A stretch of 64,000 nt of DNA from Planctomycetota bacterium (GTDB lineage Bacteria; Planctomycetota; Phycisphaerae; Phycisphaerales; Zrk34): NCBI GenBank assembly GCA_016125255.1, contig WGMD01000001.1, positions 62,001 to 126,000 of the forward strand, given 5' to 3'. Of this stretch, positions 40,759 through 48,187 are shown one piece after another. The stretch's first letter is position 1, and each line of letters opens with the position of its first letter. Both the position numbers and the translations under genes were made by a program. The notes below the pieces were generated by a model. That model did not search any database, was not told where the DNA came from, and was given only the letters and a program-made list of their open reading frames with translations.

Positions 40759-42552
40759 TCAGTCCAGTCGGTCCAGCATCTTCATAAAGTTGCGTTTGCG
40801 TTTGTGCGTCGCGCGGACCTCGGCCAGATATGCGGCGAACTGCTTCCGCTCGCCCAGTTGGATCATGAGCTGACCGATCGTACGCACCAGTCCGGTCGCT
40901 TCACGGTAGGCATCGTTGCCCGTCTGGTTGACCATGGGATCGATCTGCTTGCGGTAAATGGCCAGTGCGTCAGCCGGGTGGTCCTTCTCACGATGTTTCG
41001 CCAGCGTCATCCACAGCGTATTCGAGCAGCCGCCGACCTGCGCCTCCTGCCACGCGGATTCCGCGTCTTTCTCCCAGAGATACATCTCCACCAGCAACGA
41101 ATGGTCCATCGGACGGTGATACGCCCACCGGTCTTGCGAGTGCGGACGGCGCTGGGCTTCGCCGATGCGCCGATGGACGAGTTCCAGCGCCTTTTGCCGC
41201 CAATTTGACCACTCCTTGGCCTGGTCGGCGTGCTTCTTGAGATGCGTATATGTGTGCAAGCTTGGCGAACGCTCAAGCTGACCCCATATCAGCGCCATCG
41301 CTTCGTCGTGACGCCGCCGCCGGTGATATTCATCGGCGACGAAATCCTCCAGCCGCTCATCCGGTCGCCCGGCGGGTTCCTTCAAGCCACACTCAGCCCA
41401 CTTCAACGCCGCGTCCGGTTGACCGTCCTGTTGATACACCTTCGCAATCTGAAGGTATCGGTAGGCCGAAGACAGATCTTTGCTCATGACCGCCACGAGT
41501 TTCTCCACATCGCCCGATGCTCTTGCCAACGACTCCATGATGGAGGTTAGCCGATAACGATTGTGGTCGTAACTGTGTCGATCCTGACCGGGCGCCAGCG
41601 GCGGCAACTTGTCCCACTCGGATTGGGCCAGTCGGCGATATTCGGTCAGCCCCTTCTTGCCCAGCACATCGGCATACGTCTCGGCGGCGCCATAGAACGT
41701 GTCGTACGACGTTTCAATCTCCCAACGAAACAAGCGCCGGGCCAACTCCTCCGGATCGGGCTTGGCAGACAGACATGCGGCGTGATGAATCTCACACAGC
41801 CGCTCCAGGATCCCGCCCATGTTGCCGCTGGAGTCGTCCATGCTACCCAGCGCCTGCTCGCAACGGGCGATCGCGTGCTCAGATAACTCGATCACTTCCG
41901 AGGCGCAGCCCTCATCCAGCAGTTCCTGAATCGAGTCGACTGCGGCATCGATCCGGCGCACAAAGTCCCACGCCGCACGATATTCCACAAACCCTCGACC
42001 GCCAATATGCGTGGCGTCGGTGATCGTCTTGCGGTAGGCGGAAATATTCGGGCCGCCTTTCCCACTACGAGCGGCGCGAAGAAACAGCTTCTGCCGCAGG
42101 TCGTCGTCCCACGGAAGCCGGTCCATGATGATCTCGACAAGCCGACTTTTATCTTGTCGCGTCAGAAAGGTACGAACGTCATCCGGCGTGATGGATTTGT
42201 CCTGCTTCTTCGCCCTGCGGCGCGAGCGTTGCCGGGCCTTCGTCGAGCCGGTCGCTTCGACAACTTCGGCCTCCCCGGCCAGAAAAGCCAGCCCCGTCGC
42301 CACGCAGTGTTTGCAGAACACGCCGTCGTCGCCCATCGGGCAGGAACACTCGCCCTCGATCTCGCCGTCCTTGACCCAGAGTTGAACTCGGTAATCATCC
42401 GTGCCGGCCACACGGGCGTGGATCACGCCGTCATCGACCAGCAGAATCTCCACCCGTTCATCATCAAAATAGCCGACGCCGCGCTCCCACGAGCGGTCAT
42501 CCGTGATCTGTCGCAGGTCTTTCTTCGTAAATTGTAAATCGGAACCGGCCAT
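40759..42552 (-). CDS. SWIM zinc-finger protein
   Basis: A 597-residue cytosolic protein. The SWIM finger (CxCx..CxH) is visible as CSCPMGDDGVFCKHC near residues 72-86, after an N-terminal region typical of the family (FTKKDLRQITDDRSWERGVG). The remaining 480 residues are helical, with TPR-like repeats (for example 'AYRYLQIAKVYQQDGQPDAA'). SWIM domains bind DNA or proteins; these bacterial proteins are of unknown function. It runs against the surrounding plus-strand genes and is the last gene before the right att site. Confidence 0.85.
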   Translation of the reverse strand: MAGSDLQFTKKDLRQITDDRSWERGVGYFDDERVEILLVDDGVIHARVAGTDDYRVQLWVKDGEIEGECSCPMGDDGVFCKHCVATGLAFLAGEAEVVEATGSTKARQRSRRRAKKQDKSITPDDVRTFLTRQDKSRLVEIIMDRLPWDDDLRQKLFLRAARSGKGGPNISAYRKTITDATHIGGRGFVEYRAAWDFVRRIDAAVDSIQELLDEGCASEVIELSEHAIARCEQALGSMDDSSGNMGGILERLCEIHHAACLSAKPDPEELARRLFRWEIETSYDTFYGAAETYADVLGKKGLTEYRRLAQSEWDKLPPLAPGQDRHSYDHNRYRLTSIMESLARASGDVEKLVAVMSKDLSSAYRYLQIAKVYQQDGQPDAALKWAECGLKEPAGRPDERLEDFVADEYHRRRRHDEAMALIWGQLERSPSLHTYTHLKKHADQAKEWSNWRQKALELVHRRIGEAQRRPHSQDRWAYHRPMDHSLLVEMYLWEKDAESAWQEAQVGGCSNTLWMTLAKHREKDHPADALAIYRKQIDPMVNQTGNDAYREATGLVRTIGQLMIQLGERKQFAAYLAEVRATHKRKRNFMKMLDRLD

Positions 42553-42833
42553 CGAGGGCGCAGTTTATTGACCCGACAAGCTGGCCGCAACGTGTGGACG
42601 GCCGGCTTCTGCATCGTCGATGCCGGTGACCTTCTCGGTGCTCACTTTCACGCCCAGTGACCGTCTTGGTGCCGTAACTCAATCCGGGTTAGGCCACCGC
42701 TGTCCATCGCAGGGCAAGCACCGCCGTGCAAGACCACAATGACGGATCGCCGCAACGTGCGTGTTGGGCGTGGGTTGGGGGAGTGTTGTCCACGAGTGGC
42801 CGCGGCTGTCCGCCGCTGGCCATTGGAAGGAAA

Positions 42834-42956
42834 AAAGCGGGTGATGGGATTTGAACCCACGACATTCACGTTGGCAACAGCCGGCGGTGGACGCACATCG
42901 CTTTGACTCGCCGATGGTTATGTGCCTCCCAAGACGCTCGGTGACCGACTCGGTGC
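42834..42956 (-). repeat. Attachment site B: second tRNA-Gly(GCC) 3' half plus arm repeat
   Basis: Bases 42834-42882 are identical over 49 bases to site A and again hold only the anticodon loop, T-arm and acceptor 3' strand of a tRNA-Gly. A 54-base diverged spacer (sharing CATAACC with site A) leads to the same 20-base arm, CTCGGTGACCGACTCGGTGC (42937-42956). No terminator hairpin follows the tRNA end, only TTTTTT. The rest of the 644-base gene-free stretch 42553-43196 holds an ECF-type promoter candidate at 43043; the part before 42834 shows nothing recognisable. Confidence 0.8.
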
Positions 42957-43042
42957 GGGAACGTGGGGGATGTTTGGCTCCGCTTGTCCACCTCAGACAG
43001 CCACATCCCATAGTTCTTCTCCAATAATCTTAACCGGTTGTG

Positions 43043-43068
43043 GGAATAAAACGCAGCCGGCGGGACTC
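43043..43068 (+). promoter_or_regulatory. Candidate ECF promoter of the bufferin operon
   Basis: GGAATAA (43043-43049), 13 bases, then GGACTC (43063-43068). It matches three other sites in this island (47367, 47437, 57230) in both boxes and spacing. It lies about 130 bases before the precursor gene. Confidence 0.62.
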
Positions 43069-43196
43069 TCTTAATAGGTGGGCACACGACTGGTGTTTAC
43101 CCAAACACAACTGATGTTGGTCTCTCGCAGCTACCGTTGAGGGTCGGTGATGGTCACCGCCGTTGCACCAAGGGTGTATTTTTTGAAAGGATCACC

Positions 43197-43649
43197 ATGG
43201 ATAAGTCGAAACTGACACGTCGGAATTTCGGCATGTTGACCGCGGCCGCGTTCGGCGGGATGGCCAGCGGGGTGCTGAGCCGCCCGGTGTTCGCCCAGGA
43301 CGCCAAGGACCACATACTGCTGCAGGAGCCGCATGTCTGCCGCGGGCTGAACGCGTGCAAGGGCAAAGGGGCGTGCAAGACGGCCAAGAATGACTGCAAA
43401 GGCCACAATGAGTGCGCCGGCCAGGGCGCCTGCGCGACGGCCGAGCATCACTCCTGCAAGGGCGAGAACGCCTGCAAGGGCCAAGGCGGCTGCGGGGAGC
43501 ACCCCGGTGAAAACGCCTCGTGCAAGGGCCAAGGCACGTGTGCCGTGCCGCTGAGCAAGAAGGCATGGCCCAAGGCGCGGACCAACTTCGAGAAGGCCTA
43601 CGAGGCGGCCTACGGCAAGAAGCCCGCCCCGGCTCCCGCGGCGGCCTGA
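43197..43649 (+). CDS. BufA2-like bufferin-type metallophore precursor, Tat-signalled and Cys-rich
   Basis: A 150-residue precursor. The leader has a twin arginine (LTRRNFGM, R8-R9) and a VFA|QD-like cleavage site at 33/34, so it is exported. The mature part has 11 Cys at 48, 54, 60; 67, 73, 79; 87, 93, 99; and 109, 115: three C-x5-C-x5-C units plus one half unit, built on C(K/R)GxNxCxGxGxC. This resembles BufA2-family periplasmic bufferins, whose Cys are turned into thiooxazole-type copper ligands by an MNIO enzyme. AAAGGA lies 6 bases before the ATG. The Tat leader and repeat number are unusual compared with the short Sec-exported BufA2 proteins I know. Metal specificity is inferred. Confidence 0.82.
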   Translation: MDKSKLTRRNFGMLTAAAFGGMASGVLSRPVFAQDAKDHILLQEPHVCRGLNACKGKGACKTAKNDCKGHNECAGQGACATAEHHSCKGENACKGQGGCGEHPGENASCKGQGTCAVPLSKKAWPKARTNFEKAYEAAYGKKPAPAPAAA

Positions 43650-43741
43650 TTCCGCCGGCAACGGCGCGCCCGACGGCCGATCCCGTGCAAGTCCCCCGCT
43701 GCGCGACCCGGCCGCTCGGGCCTTCATCTTTCTCCCCCCGG

Positions 43742-43772
43742 ACTCGACCTCGGCTTCTTGTCGAGGTCGAGT
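43742..43772 (+). terminator. Inter-cistronic hairpin between precursor and maturase genes
   Basis: A perfect 11-bp stem (ACTCGACCTCG with CGAGGTCGAGT, 9-base loop) is followed by ATTTCCC, 23 bases before the maturase ATG. The weak T-run suggests partial termination or RNA processing, which would keep precursor mRNA above enzyme mRNA. Confidence 0.6.
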
Positions 43773-43794
43773 ATTTCCCATGGAGTGATTCGTG

Positions 43795-44736
43795 ATGACC
43801 CCGCCACGACTCGGTCACGACAACCTCGGCCTCGGCGTCGGGCTGCGGACGGTCCACTTCGGACACATCCTCCAGCACCAACCCCGCGTCGACTGGTTCG
43901 AGATCATCAGCGAGAACTTCATGGACTCGCAGGGCCGGCCGCGCAATGTGCTGGAACAGATCGCCGAGCGCTATCCGATCGTCTGCCACGGCGTGTCGAT
44001 GAGCATCGGCTCGACCGACCCGCTGGACATGGACTACCTGAGAAAGCTCCGCGACCTCGGCCGCACCGTCAAGGCGAAGTGGATCAGCGATCATCTGTGC
44101 TGGACGGGCGTGGCGACGAAGAACACGCACGACCTGCTGCCGCTGCCGTACAACGACAAGACGCTGCGCCACTGCATCCAGCGCGTTCGCATCGTGCAGG
44201 ACGTGCTGGAGCGGCCGCTGGTGCTGGAGAATCCGTCGAGCTACGTGACCTTCCGCGACTCGACGATGGACGAATGGGAGTTTCTGACACAACTGGCTGA
44301 GGAGACCGACTGCGGCCTGCTGCTCGATGTCAACAACGTCTACGTGTCGAGCTTCAATCACGACATGAATCCCGAGCAATTCATCGAGTCGTTGCCGCAC
44401 GAGCGAATCGTGCAGTTTCACCTGGCTGGTCACACCAACTACGAAACCCACCTGATCGACACGCACGATCACCCCGTGATCGACCCGGTCTGGGCCCTGT
44501 ACAAGCTGGCGCACAAGCTGACCGGCGGTGTGAGCACACTGCTGGAGTGGGACGCGAACATCCCGCCGTTTGAGGAGCTTCACGCGGAAGTGCTCAAGGC
44601 GAGGCATCACATGGACGAGCAGCTTGAACCCGCGGTCGGGGGTGAGTCCGAGGTGCGTGACGCCGCCGAGCAGCGCCGCAACGATGCCGGTTGGGTGCCG
44701 CATCCGTTGCACCATGTGACGCCGGAGGTCGAGTGA
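43795..44736 (+). CDS. bufB: MNIO (DUF692) bufferin maturase, BufB-like
   Basis: A 313-residue multinuclear non-heme iron oxidase of the DUF692 (MNIO) family, TIM-barrel fold. The expected iron ligands are all present: E40-N41 ('[10 protein letters not shown]'), H65 ('CHGVSMS'), H100 ('SDHLCW'), E145-N146 ('LENPSSY'), D178 ('LLLDVNNVY'), H209 and H213 ('FHLAGH'), H224/H226 ('DTHDHP') and E251. The family oxidises Cys of a partner peptide, here surely the upstream precursor. ATG 43795 has GGAG 9 bases before it. The partner gene begins 1 base after its stop. The C-terminal 40 residues are longer than usual. Confidence 0.9.
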   Translation: MTPPRLGHDNLGLGVGLRTVHFGHILQHQPRVDWFEIISENFMDSQGRPRNVLEQIAERYPIVCHGVSMSIGSTDPLDMDYLRKLRDLGRTVKAKWISDHLCWTGVATKNTHDLLPLPYNDKTLRHCIQRVRIVQDVLERPLVLENPSSYVTFRDSTMDEWEFLTQLAEETDCGLLLDVNNVYVSSFNHDMNPEQFIESLPHERIVQFHLAGHTNYETHLIDTHDHPVIDPVWALYKLAHKLTGGVSTLLEWDANIPPFEELHAEVLKARHHMDEQLEPAVGGESEVRDAAEQRRNDAGWVPHPLHHVTPEVE

Positions 44737-44737
44737 C

Positions 44738-45667
44738 ATGGGCGATCAACAACCGACCAAGCATGAGCCGCGCGATCTGGACGTGGTCCAGCAATGGTTT
44801 GAGTACGTGATCACGCATCCGATGGGGCCGGACGAAGCGATCCTCGGCGATCCGGCTCAGCGGCTGATCCGCATGAACCGCGGTGAGATGGAATCGGTCA
44901 TCGGCCGATCGAAGAACCTGACCGCCGAGCGGCGCATCACCATCTACGCCAACGCCTACTATGCCCGGCTGCTGGAATGCCTGGGCGAATCGTTCCCCGT
45001 GCTCAAACGAACCGTCGGCGAGGAGGCTTTCAACGACTTCGCGTTCGATTATCTGCAACACTATCCCTCGCGCAGCTACACGCTGAACAAACTCGGCGAT
45101 CACTTCGCGGACTTCCTGCATGAATCGCGTTGTGAGGCTGAAGGCACCCCGGAAAGTGAGTCGGCCGAGCCGGGTTTTGCGGACCTGCTGATCGACCTGA
45201 CGCGACTGGAATGGACGATCGAGCAGGTGTTCGATGGCCCGGGCATCGAACACCTGCGAACGCTCACCGCCCACGATCTGGCAGTCATCTCCAGGGAACG
45301 CTTTGCGGCATGTCGCCTCGTGCCGGCGGCGTGTCTGCGATTGATGCGATTTAGTTACCCGGTGAATGCCTATTACACGGCGGTGCGGCGCGCCGTCCAA
45401 GAGGAGCATGTCGGCGTGCCGGCGGAACCGGGCGTCGAGTTCGCCGCGATCACCCGTCAGGACTACATCGTACGTCGATTCGTGCTGACCGCGCCGCAGT
45501 ATCGCCTGCTGACCTGTTTGTGTGACGGGCAGACCGTCGGGCATGCGTTGGAGGCCGCCGGCGAGATCTACCCCGGCGACGATGAACAATTCGCGACCGA
45601 TTTGCACCGCTGGTTCGATCAGTGGACCGCTGCTCAGTTTTTCTTACGGATTCAGACCGCATCGTGA
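44738..45667 (+). CDS. bufC: DUF2063 (HvfC/BufC-type) partner of the MNIO maturase
   Basis: A 309-residue protein. The N-terminal DUF2063 domain (about 25-125) has 'RRITIYANAYYARLLECLGE' and 'FPVLKRTVGEEAFNDFAFDY'. The C-terminal half resembles an RRE-like wing plus the BufC extension ('FVLTAPQYRLLTCLCDGQTV'). These proteins bind the precursor and complex with the DUF692 oxidase. It starts 1 base after the bufB-like stop, the standard operon order. It ends 27 bases before the end of a convergent small membrane protein gene. Confidence 0.87.
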   Translation: MGDQQPTKHEPRDLDVVQQWFEYVITHPMGPDEAILGDPAQRLIRMNRGEMESVIGRSKNLTAERRITIYANAYYARLLECLGESFPVLKRTVGEEAFNDFAFDYLQHYPSRSYTLNKLGDHFADFLHESRCEAEGTPESESAEPGFADLLIDLTRLEWTIEQVFDGPGIEHLRTLTAHDLAVISRERFAACRLVPAACLRLMRFSYPVNAYYTAVRRAVQEEHVGVPAEPGVEFAAITRQDYIVRRFVLTAPQYRLLTCLCDGQTVGHALEAAGEIYPGDDEQFATDLHRWFDQWTAAQFFLRIQTAS

Positions 45668-45694
45668 ATACAGATGTATCGGGCGGCCCGGAGT

Positions 45695-45937
45695 CTAACG
45701 CCGCGGTGCGAACATCAGGCATAACATGCCGCCGAGTGAGCCAACGCCCACCATCGCCAGAAGCGTCATCACCAACTGGAACTCACCCGCGGTGACGGCC
45801 ACGGGACGCCGCATGACATAAAGCGTGTGCGTTCCACCCGGCGTGCCCACCATGGGAACGATCACCAGCAACGCCACCAATGCCGCCGCGGCGATAAAAA
45901 GCAGGAGATACCCCGTGATGCGGAGTCCATTTCGCAT
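45695..45937 (-). CDS. Small membrane protein with two TM helices
   Basis: An 80-residue protein with hydrophobic helices at about 8-28 (TGYLLLFIAAAALVALLVIV) and about 53-76 (FQLVMTLLAMVGVGSLGGML), joined by a short loop (GGTHTLYVMRRPVAVTAG). Its start lies 13 bases after the anti-sigma stop codon, so it is the third gene of the sigma operon. No family is recognised; it may modulate the anti-sigma factor. Confidence 0.6.
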   Translation of the reverse strand: MRNGLRITGYLLLFIAAAALVALLVIVPMVGTPGGTHTLYVMRRPVAVTAGEFQLVMTLLAMVGVGSLGGMLCLMFAPRR

Positions 45938-45950
45938 GACGATATAACGT

Positions 45951-46748
45951 TCAGACCGAAGCGGGCGGGACCTTCGGCATCAGTGCGAAGCCGCAGTGAT
46001 CGTCGGACCACAACACGATCTGGAGTGACTGACTTGACCGGCCGATCGGCGCCGTCAGGGTTCGCCGATCAAAGCGATCCGGCAGTTGAAAATCAGGTGG
46101 ACAGAATATGTAGAGCGAATAGACTTTGCCGTCGCGCATCCAGTGACTCTGGATCACATCCCGGCCGTTAATATGACACGGCCGGGCGCCGATGAGCGTG
46201 TAGCCCTGCGGGCGCAGGTCCGGCACATGAAACGGGAAGGCCACCGTCCCCATGAGCAGACGCTGAAGCTCCATGGGATTCGAGGTCTCGACAATCATGG
46301 GTCGGTGCATCAGTTGGTGTTCCACGGCGGCGATGGAGAAGTCTTCGAAGCGATCCTCGGCCCCGGCGGGTGTTAACCACCCAAAGCCAAGCCATAGCGT
46401 GGCGGCGAGCAGAACCATCGCGGCCAGCACGATCAGGGCACGCTGTGTTCCCCGACCGATGGACCAGCGACCACGATCAAACGCTTCTGGAGATTCCAAC
46501 AAGTTCTTCAAACGCTGTTCCAGCGCGACGGGCGGCTGGACCCGCATCAAGTCCAAACGAAGACGTTCGTCGCCGGCGACGAGGCCGACCCATTCATTCT
46601 CCGCCCATCGGCCAGCCGCCAGCACCTCCGAGACAACTTCCAGACGCATGGGATGGTCCGGCGGCAGCACGGCACATTCGGCCATACGACGCCGCAGATC
46701 TTCGACGGCGGCGGGGGGCATGATGTTTCTGTCGGGTCGGTCGGTCAT
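45951..46748 (-). CDS. Membrane anti-sigma factor (no zinc motif) of the first ECF pair
   Basis: A 265-residue protein: a cytosolic helical part (about 1-105) without the ZAS Hx3Cx2C motif, one membrane helix (about 107-128, 'ALIVLAAMVLLAATLWLGFG') and an exported domain ('YTLIGARPCHINGRDVIQSH', then 'VYSLYIFCPPDF'). The exported domain resembles that of the anti-sigma factor at 53522 ([12 protein letters not shown]...), so both may sense the same kind of signal. Its ATG overlaps the sigma stop (ATGA). The exported Cys residues could sense metal or thiol stress; this is inference. Confidence 0.78.
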   Translation of the reverse strand: MTDRPDRNIMPPAAVEDLRRRMAECAVLPPDHPMRLEVVSEVLAAGRWAENEWVGLVAGDERLRLDLMRVQPPVALEQRLKNLLESPEAFDRGRWSIGRGTQRALIVLAAMVLLAATLWLGFGWLTPAGAEDRFEDFSIAAVEHQLMHRPMIVETSNPMELQRLLMGTVAFPFHVPDLRPQGYTLIGARPCHINGRDVIQSHWMRDGKVYSLYIFCPPDFQLPDRFDRRTLTAPIGRSSQSLQIVLWSDDHCGFALMPKVPPASV

Positions 46749-47332
46749 TCGGCACCTCCCAGCCGCAGCGTCGGCGAAGCGGAATTCTTATGCTGCGGGC
46801 TGGACATTTGTCCCCGGGTCTCGGGGTCGATCAGATATTTGCGCATCGTCTGGCGTGCGCGGTGAATGCGGCTGAGAATCGTGCCCAGCGGCACATGGAG
46901 TTCGTCGGCGGCCTGCTGGCAGGTCATCCCTTCGACGAAGACCATCAACAGGACCATCCGGTGCGGCTCGCTGAGCTGCTCCAGCGCCCGTCGCACGAGT
47001 TCCTCACGTGCCATGGACTCCAGTGGCTCAGTCGCATCATCGTCCACCGGATCGGCCACCGCATCCAGTGGGGTCCGAAGATTCGGCCGGCGTTGGTGCA
47101 TCCGTACCGTGTGCGACCAGCGATGCCGCAGAACCCGAAACAGCCACGCCCGGGCCCGGCTGTCATCCTTGAGCGTTTCGATCGATCGCCAGGCATGATA
47201 AAACGTCTCCTGCACCAGGTCATCCGCCAAGTCGCTGCAACCACACAACCGGCAGGCGAAGCGATACAGATCCCGCGCCCAGCGGTCCACCCATTGCTCG
47301 TGTCGCTGCCGATTCCAGTCGGTACGTCGCAT
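46745..47332 (-). CDS. ECF RNA polymerase sigma factor, first pair of the island
   Basis: A 195-residue ECF sigma factor. Region 2 has 'SDLADDLVQETFYHAWRSIE' with 'RAWLFRVLRHRWSHTVR'; region 4 has 'LSEPHRMVLLMVFVEGMTCQ' and the helix-turn-helix 'AADELHVPLGTILSRIHRAR'. ATG 47332 (MRRTDWN) is chosen because it lies downstream of the candidate promoter GGAATAA-N13-GGGCAC (47392-47367); earlier in-frame ATGs fall inside or before that promoter. It is probably autoregulated and the driver of the four matching promoters in this island. Confidence 0.87.
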   Translation of the reverse strand: MRRTDWNRQRHEQWVDRWARDLYRFACRLCGCSDLADDLVQETFYHAWRSIETLKDDSRARAWLFRVLRHRWSHTVRMHQRRPNLRTPLDAVADPVDDDATEPLESMAREELVRRALEQLSEPHRMVLLMVFVEGMTCQQAADELHVPLGTILSRIHRARQTMRKYLIDPETRGQMSSPQHKNSASPTLRLGGAE

Positions 47333-47366
47333 ACCAGTTCCACCCGCTTCAGTCTCTGTATCCATA

Positions 47367-47392
47367 GTGCCCATCCCACACGGAGTTATTCC
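47367..47392 (-). promoter_or_regulatory. Candidate ECF autoregulatory promoter of the sigma operon
   Basis: On the minus strand GGAATAA (47392-47386), 13 bases, GGGCAC (47372-47367), about 35 bases before the sigma start codon. The whole 26-base stretch also matches the divergent promoter at 47437 at most spacer positions (YTCCGYRTGGGWYG). Confidence 0.68.
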
Positions 47393-47436
47393 GCCTCGGC
47401 TCATTCATATTTTGGGCGATAGACTGCCCGAGGTCG

Positions 47437-47462
47437 GGAATAATTCCGCATGGGTCGGGCAC
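47437..47462 (+). promoter_or_regulatory. Candidate ECF promoter of the peroxiredoxin-like gene
   Basis: GGAATAA (47437-47443), 13 bases, GGGCAC (47457-47462), 48 bases before the ATG at 47510. It is divergent from, and nearly a copy of, the sigma operon promoter. Confidence 0.68.
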
Positions 47463-47509
47463 AACATGTGATCTATCTGTAGATTCATCTCAAACCGCGA
47501 GGTTACGCC

Positions 47510-48187
47510 ATGCAGGTATGGAAACTCATCTTGGCGACTGGGTGGTTGACCGTGGCAGGATGCGCCGGGACGGAGTCCGGCGCCAGGTCCACGGAGTCGA
47601 CCTGCCCGATCAGGCAGGTCGTCGCTGACAGCGCGGCAGAGATTCAGCCACTGGAACTCGGCCAGACCATCCCGAACGTGAAGTTGCGACAGCCCGACGG
47701 CATATCCGTACAGACTCATGATGTGGTCGCGCTCAAGCCGACGGTTCTGGTGATCTATCGTGGTGGCTGGTGTCCGTACTGCACGCGACATTTGCGGGAT
47801 CTGGCGGAAATCGAATCGCAACTGCGTGAATCCGGCTACCAGATCGTCGCGGTCAGCCCGGATCGGCCGGAGGAACTGGCCAAGAGCATCGTCAATGAAA
47901 AGCTCACGTACACGTTGCTTTCCGACAGTGACATCGCCCTGGCGAAGGCGATGGGGTTGGCCTTCCATATTGACGATCCGATGTACACCCGGCTCAAGGG
48001 GATGGGCATGGACCTGGAGCGGGCGTCCGGCCGTGATCATCACGTGCTGCCGGTGCCCGCGGTGTACCTGCTCGACAAGACGGGCACGATCCACTTCGCG
48101 TACTGGAACCCGGACTACAAGACACGACTTTCAGGCGACGCGTTGCTCGCCGCCGCCCGGAGACTGGCCGCTACTTCCGTTCGTTGA
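47510..48187 (+). CDS. Peroxiredoxin-like (AhpC/TSA) lipoprotein
   Basis: A 225-residue protein. The signal peptide ends in a lipobox (LTVAGC, Cys18), so it should be a membrane-anchored lipoprotein on the periplasmic side. The redoxin domain (about 48-215) has the active-site motif RGGWCPYCTRHL (Cys near 88 and 91, CxxC), typical of AhpC/TSA peroxiredoxin-like proteins. It probably reduces peroxides or oxidised thiols. It sits behind a candidate ECF promoter divergent from the sigma operon. Its last 17 bases overlap the convergent PQQ-propeller gene. Confidence 0.85.
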   Translation: MQVWKLILATGWLTVAGCAGTESGARSTESTCPIRQVVADSAAEIQPLELGQTIPNVKLRQPDGISVQTHDVVALKPTVLVIYRGGWCPYCTRHLRDLAEIESQLRESGYQIVAVSPDRPEELAKSIVNEKLTYTLLSDSDIALAKAMGLAFHIDDPMYTRLKGMGMDLERASGRDHHVLPVPAVYLLDKTGTIHFAYWNPDYKTRLSGDALLAAARRLAATSVR

